Source of the DNA: CBDTTM01 sp965363355
Lineage (GTDB): Bacteria > Bacillota > Negativicutes > Selenomonadales > Selenomonadaceae
Length of the DNA: 6,606 bases
Assembly (NCBI GenBank): GCA_965363355.1
Contig: CBDTTM010000147.1
Span: 1-6,606, forward strand
Direction: 5' to 3'
Made by a program: the position numbers and the translations under genes. Numbering within the stretch: position 1 is the stretch's first letter; each line of letters begins with the position of its first letter. The notes below the pieces were generated by a model. The model ran no database searches and had not been told where the DNA came from. It worked only from the letters and a program-made list of their open reading frames with translations. Positions 1 to 5,797 of the stretch are shown in pieces.

Positions 1-283
1 AAGAGAACTCTTTGCTAAAGGGGCACTTGTTTTCAAACAGGTGAATTCTAAAAAAATCACCCTGAAATGCAAAACATCATCAAAAACTTTGGTTTTGTTA
101 TCGGAGCAGCTTCCTTATCTTGGTTTATGGCAGGCAAAAGACGCAGAATTCGTTTGTATTGAACCTTGGCATGGCATCGCAGATGTGGATGGTTATGAGG
201 GAGAATTCAAAGAAAAAGAACAGATGGTATTTTTAAAACCAGGTGAGAATTTCGCTTGTGGCTATACGCTAGCAATTGATTAA
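1..283 (+). CDS. Aldose 1-epimerase, LacX-like (C-terminal part only)
   Basis: The reading frame is already open at nt 2 and gives 93 visible residues before TAA at 281-283. Its 5' part lies outside the window; the family is normally close to 300 residues, so about the last third is seen. The protein is recognised from the C-terminal pattern of LacX-type galactose mutarotase-like proteins: an ELFAKGALVF segment, then PYLGLWQAKDAEFVCIEPWHGIADVDG, abbreviated here to its core CIEPWHGIAD, then a final beta strand with FLKPGE and a CGYTLAI ending. The Glu of CIEPW lies where the GalM family has its catalytic base. Such enzymes interconvert alpha and beta anomers of aldoses in the cytoplasm, but the sugar cannot be read from this fragment. 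An internal GTG at nt 41 is not a credible start because the family homology continues upstream of it. An intrinsic terminator follows 8 nt after the stop, so it is the last gene of its transcript. Confidence 0.82.
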   Translation, partial: RELFAKGALVFKQVNSKKITLKCKTSSKTLVLLSEQLPYLGLWQAKDAEFVCIEPWHGIADVDGYEGEFKEKEQMVFLKPGENFACGYTLAID

Positions 284-291
284 AAATGTTG

Positions 292-327
292 AAATCCGAA
301 TGAGAAAATAGCTCATTCGGATTTTTT
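292..327 (+). terminator. Intrinsic terminator of the epimerase gene
   Basis: A perfect 13-bp inverted repeat, AAATCCGAATGAG at 292-304 and CTCATTCGGATTT at 312-324, encloses a 7-nt loop. The descending arm runs into a T6 run at 322-327. It lies 8 nt after the epimerase stop and separates that gene from the aminotransferase. Confidence 0.9.
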
Positions 328-473
328 ATTGTTTGTAAATAAAATGTAGAAAAATGAAGCAGCCTACTGGTTAAAAAAAAGCATCGGTGATAAAATGGAA
401 TAATGTAACGCTTTAAAAGCACTGTTGTTTACATAATGCTAGTTAATGATAATGCAGAAGGTGGTAATGTAAT

Positions 474-1661
474 ATGATATCAGAAGAAATGTATGAGCTT
501 GGCAGTAAAAAATCGACGATTCGAACTATTTTTGAATATGGGCGTCAGCGAGCTGCTGTTGTTGGCGAAGATAATATATATGATTTTAGTTTAGGGAATC
601 CTAATGTTCCAGCACCAGAATTCATCAAGCAGGCAATTTTGGATGTATTGGCAGAAGAAGAACCTTGTGCAGTCCATGGCTATACGGTGGCTCCGGGGCA
701 TCCAGAAGTTCGGGAAATACTAGCGAAAAGCATCAATGACCGTTTTGACACGAATTTTTCGGGGAAGAATCTTTTTATGACGGCGGGGGCGGCTGCTGCG
801 ATTACGGTATGTTTCAAGGCTTTGAGTGAAAAAGAGGATGAATTCATCACTTTTGCCCCGTTTTTTCCCGAATATCAATGTTTTGTTGAATCTACTGGAG
901 CAAAACTAGTGGTTGTTCCAGCGCAGCCGACTGATTTTCAAATCAATTTTTCCGCATTTGAAAAAGCGCTCAATCCTCATACAAAGGCAGTGATTGTCAA
1001 TTCGCCAAACAATCCAAGTGGCGTCATTTACTCGGAGGAAACCATACAAAAACTCATTGCAGTTTTGGAAAGAAAAGCTTTGGAATACGGGCACACTATC
1101 TTTTTGATATCGGATGAGCCTTACCGTGAGATTGCTTATGATGGCATGCTTGTTCCATATTTGACTAAATACTACAAAGATACCTTGGTCTGTTATTCTT
1201 ATAGCAAATCTTTTTCTTTGCCAGGTGAAAGAATAGGCTATATCGTAGTGCCGGATGAAATTGCAGATTTTGCTAAAATCTATGGTGCAATTGCTGGTGC
1301 GGCGCGCGTGCTCACCCATGTAAATGCCCCTTCGTTATTTCAAAAAGTAGTGGCGCGTTGTGCAGGCAAGCCATCGGATATAAGCACCTATCAAGAAAAT
1401 GGGGAACTTCTCTACAACGGGCTAAAAGATGCGGGCTTTTCGTGCGTAAAACCACAAGGCGCCTTTTATTTGTTTCCGCAGGCTTTGGAAGCTGATGATC
1501 GAGCGTTTTGTGAGCGGGCGAAAAAATACGATTTATTACTGGTGCCTGGCAGTGATTTTGGTTGTCCAGGGCATTTTAGAGCCTCATATTGTATAAAGAC
1601 GGATACAATACGCCGCTCGCTTCCTCTTTTCAAAAAATTAGCAGCAGAATATAAGAAGTAA
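474..1661 (+). CDS. PLP-dependent class I/II aminotransferase (aspartate aminotransferase-like)
   Basis: A 395-residue fold-type I aminotransferase, full length for the family. Visible hallmarks are a glycine/alanine-rich TAGAAAAIT segment near residue 100 that contacts the cofactor phosphate, NSPNNPSG at 176-183 (N180 contacts the PLP O3'), SDEPYRE at 213-219 (D214 pairs with the pyridine nitrogen, Y217 with O3'), SYSKSFSLPGERIGY at 242-256 with K245 as the Schiff-base lysine and R253 as phosphate ligand, and HFRASYC at 367-373 with R369 as the arginine for the substrate alpha-carboxylate. All catalytic positions are intact. The reaction is amino transfer between an L-amino acid and a 2-oxo acid in the cytoplasm. 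Aspartate/2-oxoglutarate is the usual annotation for this subgroup, but specificity cannot be fixed from sequence, and aromatic amino acids or alanine are alternatives. The ATG at 474 is preceded by AAGGTGG (458-464) at 9-nt spacing. Terminators on both sides make it a single-gene unit. Confidence 0.9.
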   Translation: MISEEMYELGSKKSTIRTIFEYGRQRAAVVGEDNIYDFSLGNPNVPAPEFIKQAILDVLAEEEPCAVHGYTVAPGHPEVREILAKSINDRFDTNFSGKNLFMTAGAAAAITVCFKALSEKEDEFITFAPFFPEYQCFVESTGAKLVVVPAQPTDFQINFSAFEKALNPHTKAVIVNSPNNPSGVIYSEETIQKLIAVLERKALEYGHTIFLISDEPYREIAYDGMLVPYLTKYYKDTLVCYSYSKSFSLPGERIGYIVVPDEIADFAKIYGAIAGAARVLTHVNAPSLFQKVVARCAGKPSDISTYQENGELLYNGLKDAGFSCVKPQGAFYLFPQALEADDRAFCERAKKYDLLLVPGSDFGCPGHFRASYCIKTDTIRRSLPLFKKLAAEYKK

Positions 1662-1697
1662 AAATAAAATAGGGGCTTTTGCCCCTATTTTATTTTT
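1661..1697 (+). terminator. Strong intrinsic terminator of the aminotransferase gene, probably bidirectional
   Basis: A perfect 16-bp inverted repeat, AAAATAAAATAGGGGC at 1661-1676 and GCCCCTATTTTATTTT at 1681-1696, has a TTTT loop. The left arm begins on the last base of the TAA stop codon. The A-rich left and T-rich right flanks give a U-tract on either strand, so it could also stop minus-strand transcripts. Confidence 0.93.
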
Positions 1698-1718
1698 GGG
1701 GATTATTATGTGAAATGT

Positions 1719-1799
1719 TTAAGTGGGGCCAAAACCTAAGCGGTAAAGCAGGTTAACGCGTTCGGCAACAAAAAAATAGACACAGGCTAGGGGATTCAA
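1719..1799 (-). other. Short minus-strand protein-like remnant, unidentified
   Basis: Read on the minus strand from a TTG at 1799 to TAA at 1721-1719, this stretch encodes 26 residues ending in RVNLLYRLGFGPT. The composition is protein-like, with a hydrophobic VYFFVA run followed by a short amphipathic end. It is GC-richer than the AT-rich DNA on its right and sits just before a hairpin able to act as a minus-strand terminator. There is no ribosome site, and the frame is closed further upstream by a stop near 1838. It may therefore be the tail of a decayed gene, or chance. The plus strand also folds weakly here (AACCT...AGGTT, 1733-1754), so a leader-RNA structure is an alternative. The family is not recognised. 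Confidence 0.18.
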
Positions 1800-1812
1800 T
1801 AAATAGGTGCTA

Positions 1813-1842
1813 TTGCAAAATATTGTAATTATTCGTTATACT
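1813..1842 (+). promoter_or_regulatory. Candidate sigma-70-type promoter of the LysR gene
   Basis: TTGCAA (1813-1818) and TATACT (1837-1842) are spaced by 18 nt, giving a leader of about 50 nt before the ATG at 1902. An imperfect palindrome, ATTGCAAAATATTGTAAT (1812-1829), covers the -35 box and the spacer. Its position would suit autorepression, which is common for LysR regulators, but no clean T-N11-A box is centred on it. Confidence 0.5.
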
Positions 1843-1901
1843 AATAGGTAGTAAAGGATTTTTGTTGTTTGGATGGAACCAGAAGTAGTGAGGGTAATGA
1901 T

Positions 1902-2819
1902 ATGATTGATGAACGCGAAGTAGCCTATGTTTTACAGGTAGCAGAAGAAGGGACTTTTTCACAGGCGGCGAAAAAGCTTTATGTAACGCAGCCATCGCTT
2001 AGCCAAAGTATCAAACGAATAGAACAAGAACTTGGAACGGAACTTTTTGATCGGCGGACAAATCCACTTACGCTGACTTATGCGGGAAGCCTTTATGTGG
2101 ATCGAGCTAAAAAGATTTTGCAGGTGAAGCAGGATCTTTTGCGCCAAATAGAAGATATGTCCGACCTTAAATGTGGACAGCTAAGGATAGGAACGTCCTA
2201 TTCCAGGACTGCTTATTTGCTGACGCAGATATTGCCAGAGTTCAAGCGGCGTTTTCCGGGAATCGACATCACTTTGATTGAAGGGACAGTCGGTGAACTT
2301 CAAGACTACGCTGCAGAGGGCGCGACGGATTTGGCGTTTGTTTATTTGCCGATTCGACGCGAAGAACTTTTATATGAGCCGTTGCTTGATGAAAAGATTC
2401 TAGCGGCAGTTCCTCCTGGACATTGGATCAGCCGTAAATATGGCAAGACCTCGCAAACAGGCCCGTTTCCGGCTATTTCATTTGCGGATCTAGCCGATGA
2501 GGAATTTGTTGTGATGAAACACAATCGAAAGATGCGATCGATTTTTTCGCAATTATGTGAAAAAACGGGGATAAGTCCCAAGGTGATCTTAGAATCTGGC
2601 AGCTTGGTCTCAGCGCAGGCACTCGTTGCTTCGGGTTTGGGTGTTACCTTGGTTACAGATATTTTAGCTCTGTACAGCCGTTTGGCACAAAATCCATATT
2701 ATTTTTCTTTAAAAGAGAAAACAGAGCCTCGGCGATTGGTCATCGCTTACGCAAAAGAAGTGCCTCCATCTAAGGCAGTTCATGAATTTATAAAATTAAC
2801 AAAAGAAATGATATTATAA
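1902..2819 (+). CDS. LysR-family transcriptional regulator
   Basis: A 305-residue LysR-type regulator of normal family length. The N-terminal winged helix-turn-helix spans about residues 3-62, with the signature FSQAAKKLYVTQPSLSQSIKRIE (split here as FSQAAKKLYVTQ and PSLSQSIKRIE) and then LGTELFDRR. A linker helix follows, and from about residue 88 (GQLRIGTSY) a periplasmic-binding-protein-like effector domain runs to the C-terminus. The start is placed at ATG 1902 because GTGAGGGT (1888-1895) lies 6 nt upstream and the first helix begins at once. A TTG at 1869 would add 11 residues without family resemblance or a ribosome site. The effector is unknown. The gene has its own candidate promoter and terminator and lies just upstream of the fumarate reductase operon in the same direction. 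A regulatory link is an inference from position only, and the upstream aminotransferase is an alternative target. Confidence 0.92.
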   Translation: MIDEREVAYVLQVAEEGTFSQAAKKLYVTQPSLSQSIKRIEQELGTELFDRRTNPLTLTYAGSLYVDRAKKILQVKQDLLRQIEDMSDLKCGQLRIGTSYSRTAYLLTQILPEFKRRFPGIDITLIEGTVGELQDYAAEGATDLAFVYLPIRREELLYEPLLDEKILAAVPPGHWISRKYGKTSQTGPFPAISFADLADEEFVVMKHNRKMRSIFSQLCEKTGISPKVILESGSLVSAQALVASGLGVTLVTDILALYSRLAQNPYYFSLKEKTEPRRLVIAYAKEVPPSKAVHEFIKLTKEMIL

Positions 2820-2831
2820 TATATTTTTATC

Positions 2832-2880
2832 AATAAGAGGAGCTTATCTGATGGCATGGATAAGTTTCTCTTATTTTTTT
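2832..2880 (+). terminator. Intrinsic terminator of the LysR gene
   Basis: A 17-bp stem, AATAAGAGGAGCTTATC (2832-2848) with GATAAGTTTCTCTTATT (2859-2875), contains two G-U pairs and a 10-nt loop. A T run continues to 2880. It lies 12 nt after the LysR stop and insulates the following operon from read-through. Confidence 0.88.
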
Positions 2881-2918
2881 ATTATGGGGGTTATAAATAA
2901 TCTCTATAGCACACAATG

Positions 2919-2947
2919 TTGAAAAGAAAATGACAGGGTGTTATCAT
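2919..2947 (+). promoter_or_regulatory. Candidate promoter of the mfrABE operon
   Basis: TTGAAA (2919-2924) and TATCAT (2942-2947) are separated by exactly 17 nt, and each hexamer matches consensus at five of six positions. It would give a 5' leader of about 55 nt before the mfrA ATG. Further TATACT (2963-2968) and TATAAT (2969-2974) hexamers lie downstream without good -35 partners, so a second start is possible. Confidence 0.6.
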
Positions 2948-2987
2948 AGATAATGAATATCTTATACTTATAATAATATAAATTATA
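2948..2987 (+). promoter_or_regulatory. Two AT-rich dyads in the mfrA leader, possible operator
   Basis: Directly after the -10 box lie AGATA-N5-TATCT (2948-2962) and TATAAT-N7-ATTATA (2969-2987), both with perfect arms. Their place over the likely transcription start would suit a repressor or a redox or LysR-type regulator. In such AT-rich DNA, short dyads also arise by chance, and neither matches a well-known FNR, Rex or CRP box. Confidence 0.22.
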
Positions 2988-3008
2988 TTTGTAGTTGGAG
3001 GGCTGAAA

Positions 3009-3080
3009 ATGTCAAAAGAAATTTCACGGCGTACCTTTATAAAAGGTGGTGTCGCCGTAGGTGCTGCTTTAGCGGCGGGA
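3009..3080 (+). other. Twin-arginine (Tat) signal peptide region of MfrA
   Basis: Residues 1-24 form a short n-region, the consensus S-R-R-T-F-I-K (nt 3024-3044), and a weakly hydrophobic Gly/Ala-rich h-region typical of Tat rather than Sec substrates. ALA at 20-22 could be a signal-peptidase site, but whether the signal is cleaved or stays as an anchor cannot be decided here. Confidence 0.82.
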
Positions 3081-4847
3081 ACATATTTCAAATGGGAAGG
3101 TAAAAATATCCCACTTGATGTGCGTGAAGGAAATGTTACATATGATGTGCTCATTATTGGTAGCGGCGGAGCTGGTATGAGAGCTGCGCTTGAGGCTAGT
3201 AAGGAAAAAGGTCTTCGTATAGCGGTTATGACCAAGATGGTTCCGACAAGATCGGCATCGACGATGGCACAGGGCGGCATGAATGGCTGTACTGGAGTAA
3301 CAGATGCAGAAGATACGATAGAGTCACATGTTTTCGATACGGTTAAGGGAGCAGATTATCTTTGCGACCAGGATGCTGTCGAATATTTTGCTGAAATGGC
3401 CGGCAAGACCATTTACGAGATGGATTATATGGGCTATCCGTATAACCGCCAGGAGGATGGCTCTTTCCATCAACGTAAAATGGGCGGCAGTTCGCATGCT
3501 CGTGCCGCATATTATGAAGATAGTTCAGGACATGCAATGGTCCATGCCCTGTTTGAACAGTGTCTGGCAAACAATGTAGAATTCATTTCTGAATGCCAAT
3601 TGCTCGAAATCGTCGCCAAAGAAGGCAAGTTCAGCGGTGTTGTCGCAATTGACATGCGCAGTGGCAACTTAATCTCGATTCCGGCAAAAAGCATTATCGT
3701 AGCCACGGGCGGCTATGGCCGGGCATACTGGATCCGTACGACCAATCCTTACAGCTCGACAGGTGATGGAATTGCGGCAGCGATGCGCATTGGCATTCCT
3801 TTCAAGGACCCAGAAATGGTGCAGTTCCATCCAACGGGGCTCGCCAGCAATGGGGTGCTTTTATCTGAATCAAGCCGTAGTGAAGGGGCTTATCTGTTAA
3901 ATAAAAACAATGAACGCTTTATGCAGCGTTATGCACCAAAGCAAATGGAATTGGCGACGCGTGATATCGTAGCGCGAGCAATCGAGACAGAAATCAATGA
4001 GGGCCGTGGAATTGGCGAAGGTTTGCATGCAGCTGTTTATTTGGATTTTAGACATATTCCTAAAAAAATATTATTGGAACGCCTAGGCCAGGTTTATGAT
4101 TTATCCAAACGCTTCGAAGGCGTCGACATATCAAAACAACCGGTTCCGATTCGTTGCTCGTGCCATTATTCTATGGGCGGTTTAGAAGTCAGTGACTATA
4201 AGACGACGGCCACGAGAATACCAGGCGTGTTTGCAGCCGGTGAATGTTCGTGTATTTCGGTGCATGGAGCAAATCGACTCGGTGCGAATTCTTTAAGTGA
4301 AGTTTTGGTCTTTGGCCGCACGGCAGGGATCGGCGCTTCTGATTATGCGAAAAAAAATCCAAGCTATCAAGGAAATAAAGATGATTTAGCAGAGGCTAGA
4401 ACGAAATGGCTGGAAAAATTTGCTGAGACGACGCAGAGAACGAGCGGACCATCGGTCACGCAAATCCGCGATAAGATGGCAGAGACTATGTGGTATAAAG
4501 CCGGCGTATATCGTGATGAGAAACAGCTCCAAGAAGCTGCTGTTGAAATCGATAATCTGATGGCTCAGTATCAAAACTGTGTAGTAGGAGATACTTCACA
4601 CACCTATAATACCGCTTTTATGAATTATATCGAAGTCGGTAATTTGCTTGAGATCTCTAAAGCAATCATCATCGGGGCGACGGCTCGTAAAGAAAGTCGC
4701 GGCGGGCATTCTCGTAAGGACTATCCAAAACGCGATGATAAAAATTTCCTCAAGCATACATTGGTCTTTAAAGATGGCAATACGTATAAGACGGAATACC
4801 AAGATGTTGTCATTACCAAATATCCACCACAGGAAAGGAAGTATTGA
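3009..4847 (+). CDS. mfrA: Tat-exported fumarate reductase flavoprotein subunit (MfrA/SdhA type)
   Basis: A 612-residue flavoprotein of the SdhA/FrdA family, expected to reduce fumarate to succinate. It opens with a twin-arginine signal (SRRTFIK at 6-12, hydrophobic stretch 13-27), which ordinary cytoplasm-facing SdhA/FrdA lack but MFR flavoproteins have. The FAD-binding motif is DVLIIGSGGAGM (46-57), followed later by ATGGYGRAY. Dicarboxylate and catalytic residues are present: FHPTG with H274, SE at 286-287, RDIVAR with R318 (the expected proton-shuttle arginine), CHYSMGG with H386, and HGANRLGANSLSE with R423. The C-terminal domain ends in the typical ESRGGHSRKDYPKRDD block. The oddity is A83 in TRSASTMAQGG, at the position of the histidine that bonds FAD in relatives (TRSHTVSAQGG in E. 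coli SdhA), so FAD is probably non-covalent. The ATG is preceded by GGAGGG (2997-3002). It is the first gene of a three-gene operon. A role as fumarate reductase rather than succinate dehydrogenase is inferred. Confidence 0.9.
   Translation: MSKEISRRTFIKGGVAVGAALAAGTYFKWEGKNIPLDVREGNVTYDVLIIGSGGAGMRAALEASKEKGLRIAVMTKMVPTRSASTMAQGGMNGCTGVTDAEDTIESHVFDTVKGADYLCDQDAVEYFAEMAGKTIYEMDYMGYPYNRQEDGSFHQRKMGGSSHARAAYYEDSSGHAMVHALFEQCLANNVEFISECQLLEIVAKEGKFSGVVAIDMRSGNLISIPAKSIIVATGGYGRAYWIRTTNPYSSTGDGIAAAMRIGIPFKDPEMVQFHPTGLASNGVLLSESSRSEGAYLLNKNNERFMQRYAPKQMELATRDIVARAIETEINEGRGIGEGLHAAVYLDFRHIPKKILLERLGQVYDLSKRFEGVDISKQPVPIRCSCHYSMGGLEVSDYKTTATRIPGVFAAGECSCISVHGANRLGANSLSEVLVFGRTAGIGASDYAKKNPSYQGNKDDLAEARTKWLEKFAETTQRTSGPSVTQIRDKMAETMWYKAGVYRDEKQLQEAAVEIDNLMAQYQNCVVGDTSHTYNTAFMNYIEVGNLLEISKAIIIGATARKESRGGHSRKDYPKRDDKNFLKHTLVFKDGNTYKTEYQDVVITKYPPQERKY
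4831..4841 (+). promoter_or_regulatory. Ribosome binding site that fixes the mfrB start
   Basis: AGGAAAGGAAG lies inside the end of mfrA, 8 nt before the ATG at 4850. A TTG at 4844 in the same frame is only 2 nt away, too close to use. The ATG at 4850 (or the adjacent one at 4853) is therefore the start, 2 nt after the mfrA TGA, which suggests translational coupling. Confidence 0.75.
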
Positions 4848-4849
4848 TT

Positions 4850-5797
4850 ATGATGATTACGCTGCAGATCCATCGTTTTGTCGATGATAAAAAATGGATA
4901 CAAGAATATAAACTAGAAACCCAAAAAGGCATGACGATTTTGGAAGGGTTCAATGAAATAAAGGCCAAGCAAGATGCGACCTTATCGTTTACCTCTTCTT
5001 GCCGGTCAAGTATTTGTGGAGCTTGTGCCGTCCGTGTAAACGGAAATGCGGAACTGGCTTGTGAGATTTTGTTGGAAGACCTTGTAAACCGCTATAAAAC
5101 AAATACTCTGACGGTGGAGCCGTTAGGCAATTTCCGTGTAATCCGCGATCTTATCGTGGACTGGGATCCCAAATATGAAAAAATGAAAAAAATCGATCCG
5201 GTTGTTCGTCCAAAAGCAGAATTTACTCCAGATAAAGGGTGTAAGCAGTCCATCGAAGATTTTGCTAAATATAAAAAATATGCAGGCTGTATTTTATGTG
5301 GTTCTTGCGTATCTGAATGCAATAAGAGTGCGCTTGATGAAAAAGACTTTTTAGATCCGTTCATTTTTGTCAAAGCAGCTAAAATCACAGAGGATTCACG
5401 TGACCGCAGCCCGGAAGATCATTTGCGGGCCGTCGTGCAGGCAGGGCTTTGGAAATGCTTCAATTGCCAGGAGTGTACGGCAAAGTGTCCAAAAGACCTT
5501 GATCCGGCTGGTGCTATTGAAAAACTTAAAGCCGCTTCCATTGCTTTGACCGGAGATGGGTCGGTTGGTGCCAATCATGCCAAGGCAATTTACAATGATA
5601 TCTATACCAAGGGTATGCTTGATGAAAGCAAACTGGCGGTACAAAGTGAAGGCATGCTTTCTGCTGCTATGCGTGTGCCGGTAGCCTATCGTTTGATGAA
5701 AACAGGAAAACTCAATATGTTTGAAAAAATACCAGAAAACAAAGAAATCCATGAAATTCGTCAAATCATAGACATCGCTGAAAAGGAGAATAAATAA
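4850..5797 (+). CDS. mfrB: Fumarate reductase iron-sulfur subunit (MfrB/SdhB type E)
   Basis: A 315-residue iron-sulfur protein that should carry electrons from the membrane-side subunit to FAD in MfrA. The N-terminal ferredoxin-like domain holds the [2Fe-2S] ligands C51, C56, C59 and C71 (SCRSSICGAC ... LAC). The C-terminal domain has CILCGSCVSEC (C147, C150, C153, C157) and CFNCQECTAKCP (C203, C206, C209, C213). In E. coli SdhB the residue corresponding to C206 is isoleucine (CHSIMNC), and the centre next to the quinone is [3Fe-4S]. The extra cysteine predicts a second [4Fe-4S] instead, as known for type-E enzymes of archaea. The last 85 or so residues, after the cluster domain, extend beyond the usual SdhB core of about 240 residues. 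No signal peptide or membrane segment is seen, so export would need co-transport with MfrA. Its TAA stop abuts the mfrE ATG. Confidence 0.9.
   Translation: MMITLQIHRFVDDKKWIQEYKLETQKGMTILEGFNEIKAKQDATLSFTSSCRSSICGACAVRVNGNAELACEILLEDLVNRYKTNTLTVEPLGNFRVIRDLIVDWDPKYEKMKKIDPVVRPKAEFTPDKGCKQSIEDFAKYKKYAGCILCGSCVSECNKSALDEKDFLDPFIFVKAAKITEDSRDRSPEDHLRAVVQAGLWKCFNCQECTAKCPKDLDPAGAIEKLKAASIALTGDGSVGANHAKAIYNDIYTKGMLDESKLAVQSEGMLSAAMRVPVAYRLMKTGKLNMFEKIPENKEIHEIRQIIDIAEKENK

Noticed and set aside
404..417. TGTAACGCTTTAAA as a cre (catabolite control) site
   Set aside because: It resembles the cre consensus only if one base is inserted between TGTAA and CG, and the right half lacks the expected CA end.
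425..453. TTGTTT-17-GATAAT as promoter of the aminotransferase gene
   Set aside because: The transcript would begin near nt 460, inside the ribosome binding site at 458-464, so it would not give a well-translated message. The true promoter probably lies further upstream in 331-430 but no convincing box pair was found.
906..1319. Long minus-strand open frame within the aminotransferase gene, and similar frames within mfrA and mfrB
   Set aside because: These lie wholly opposite well-supported genes, lack ribosome sites and show no recognisable protein features.
1726..1770. Riboswitch or tRNA-like element (GTTCGGCAAC resembles a T-arm)
   Set aside because: No acceptor stem, anticodon arm or known riboswitch core could be traced; only a weak AACCT/AGGTT pairing is present.
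1869..1901. TTG at 1869 as an earlier LysR start
   Set aside because: No ribosome site precedes it, the extra 11 residues do not resemble the family, and the ATG at 1902 has a well-spaced GTGAGGGT.
4844..4849. TTG at 4844 as the mfrB start overlapping the mfrA stop
   Set aside because: It is only 2 nt from the AGGAAAGGAAG ribosome site; the ATG at 4850 is better spaced.
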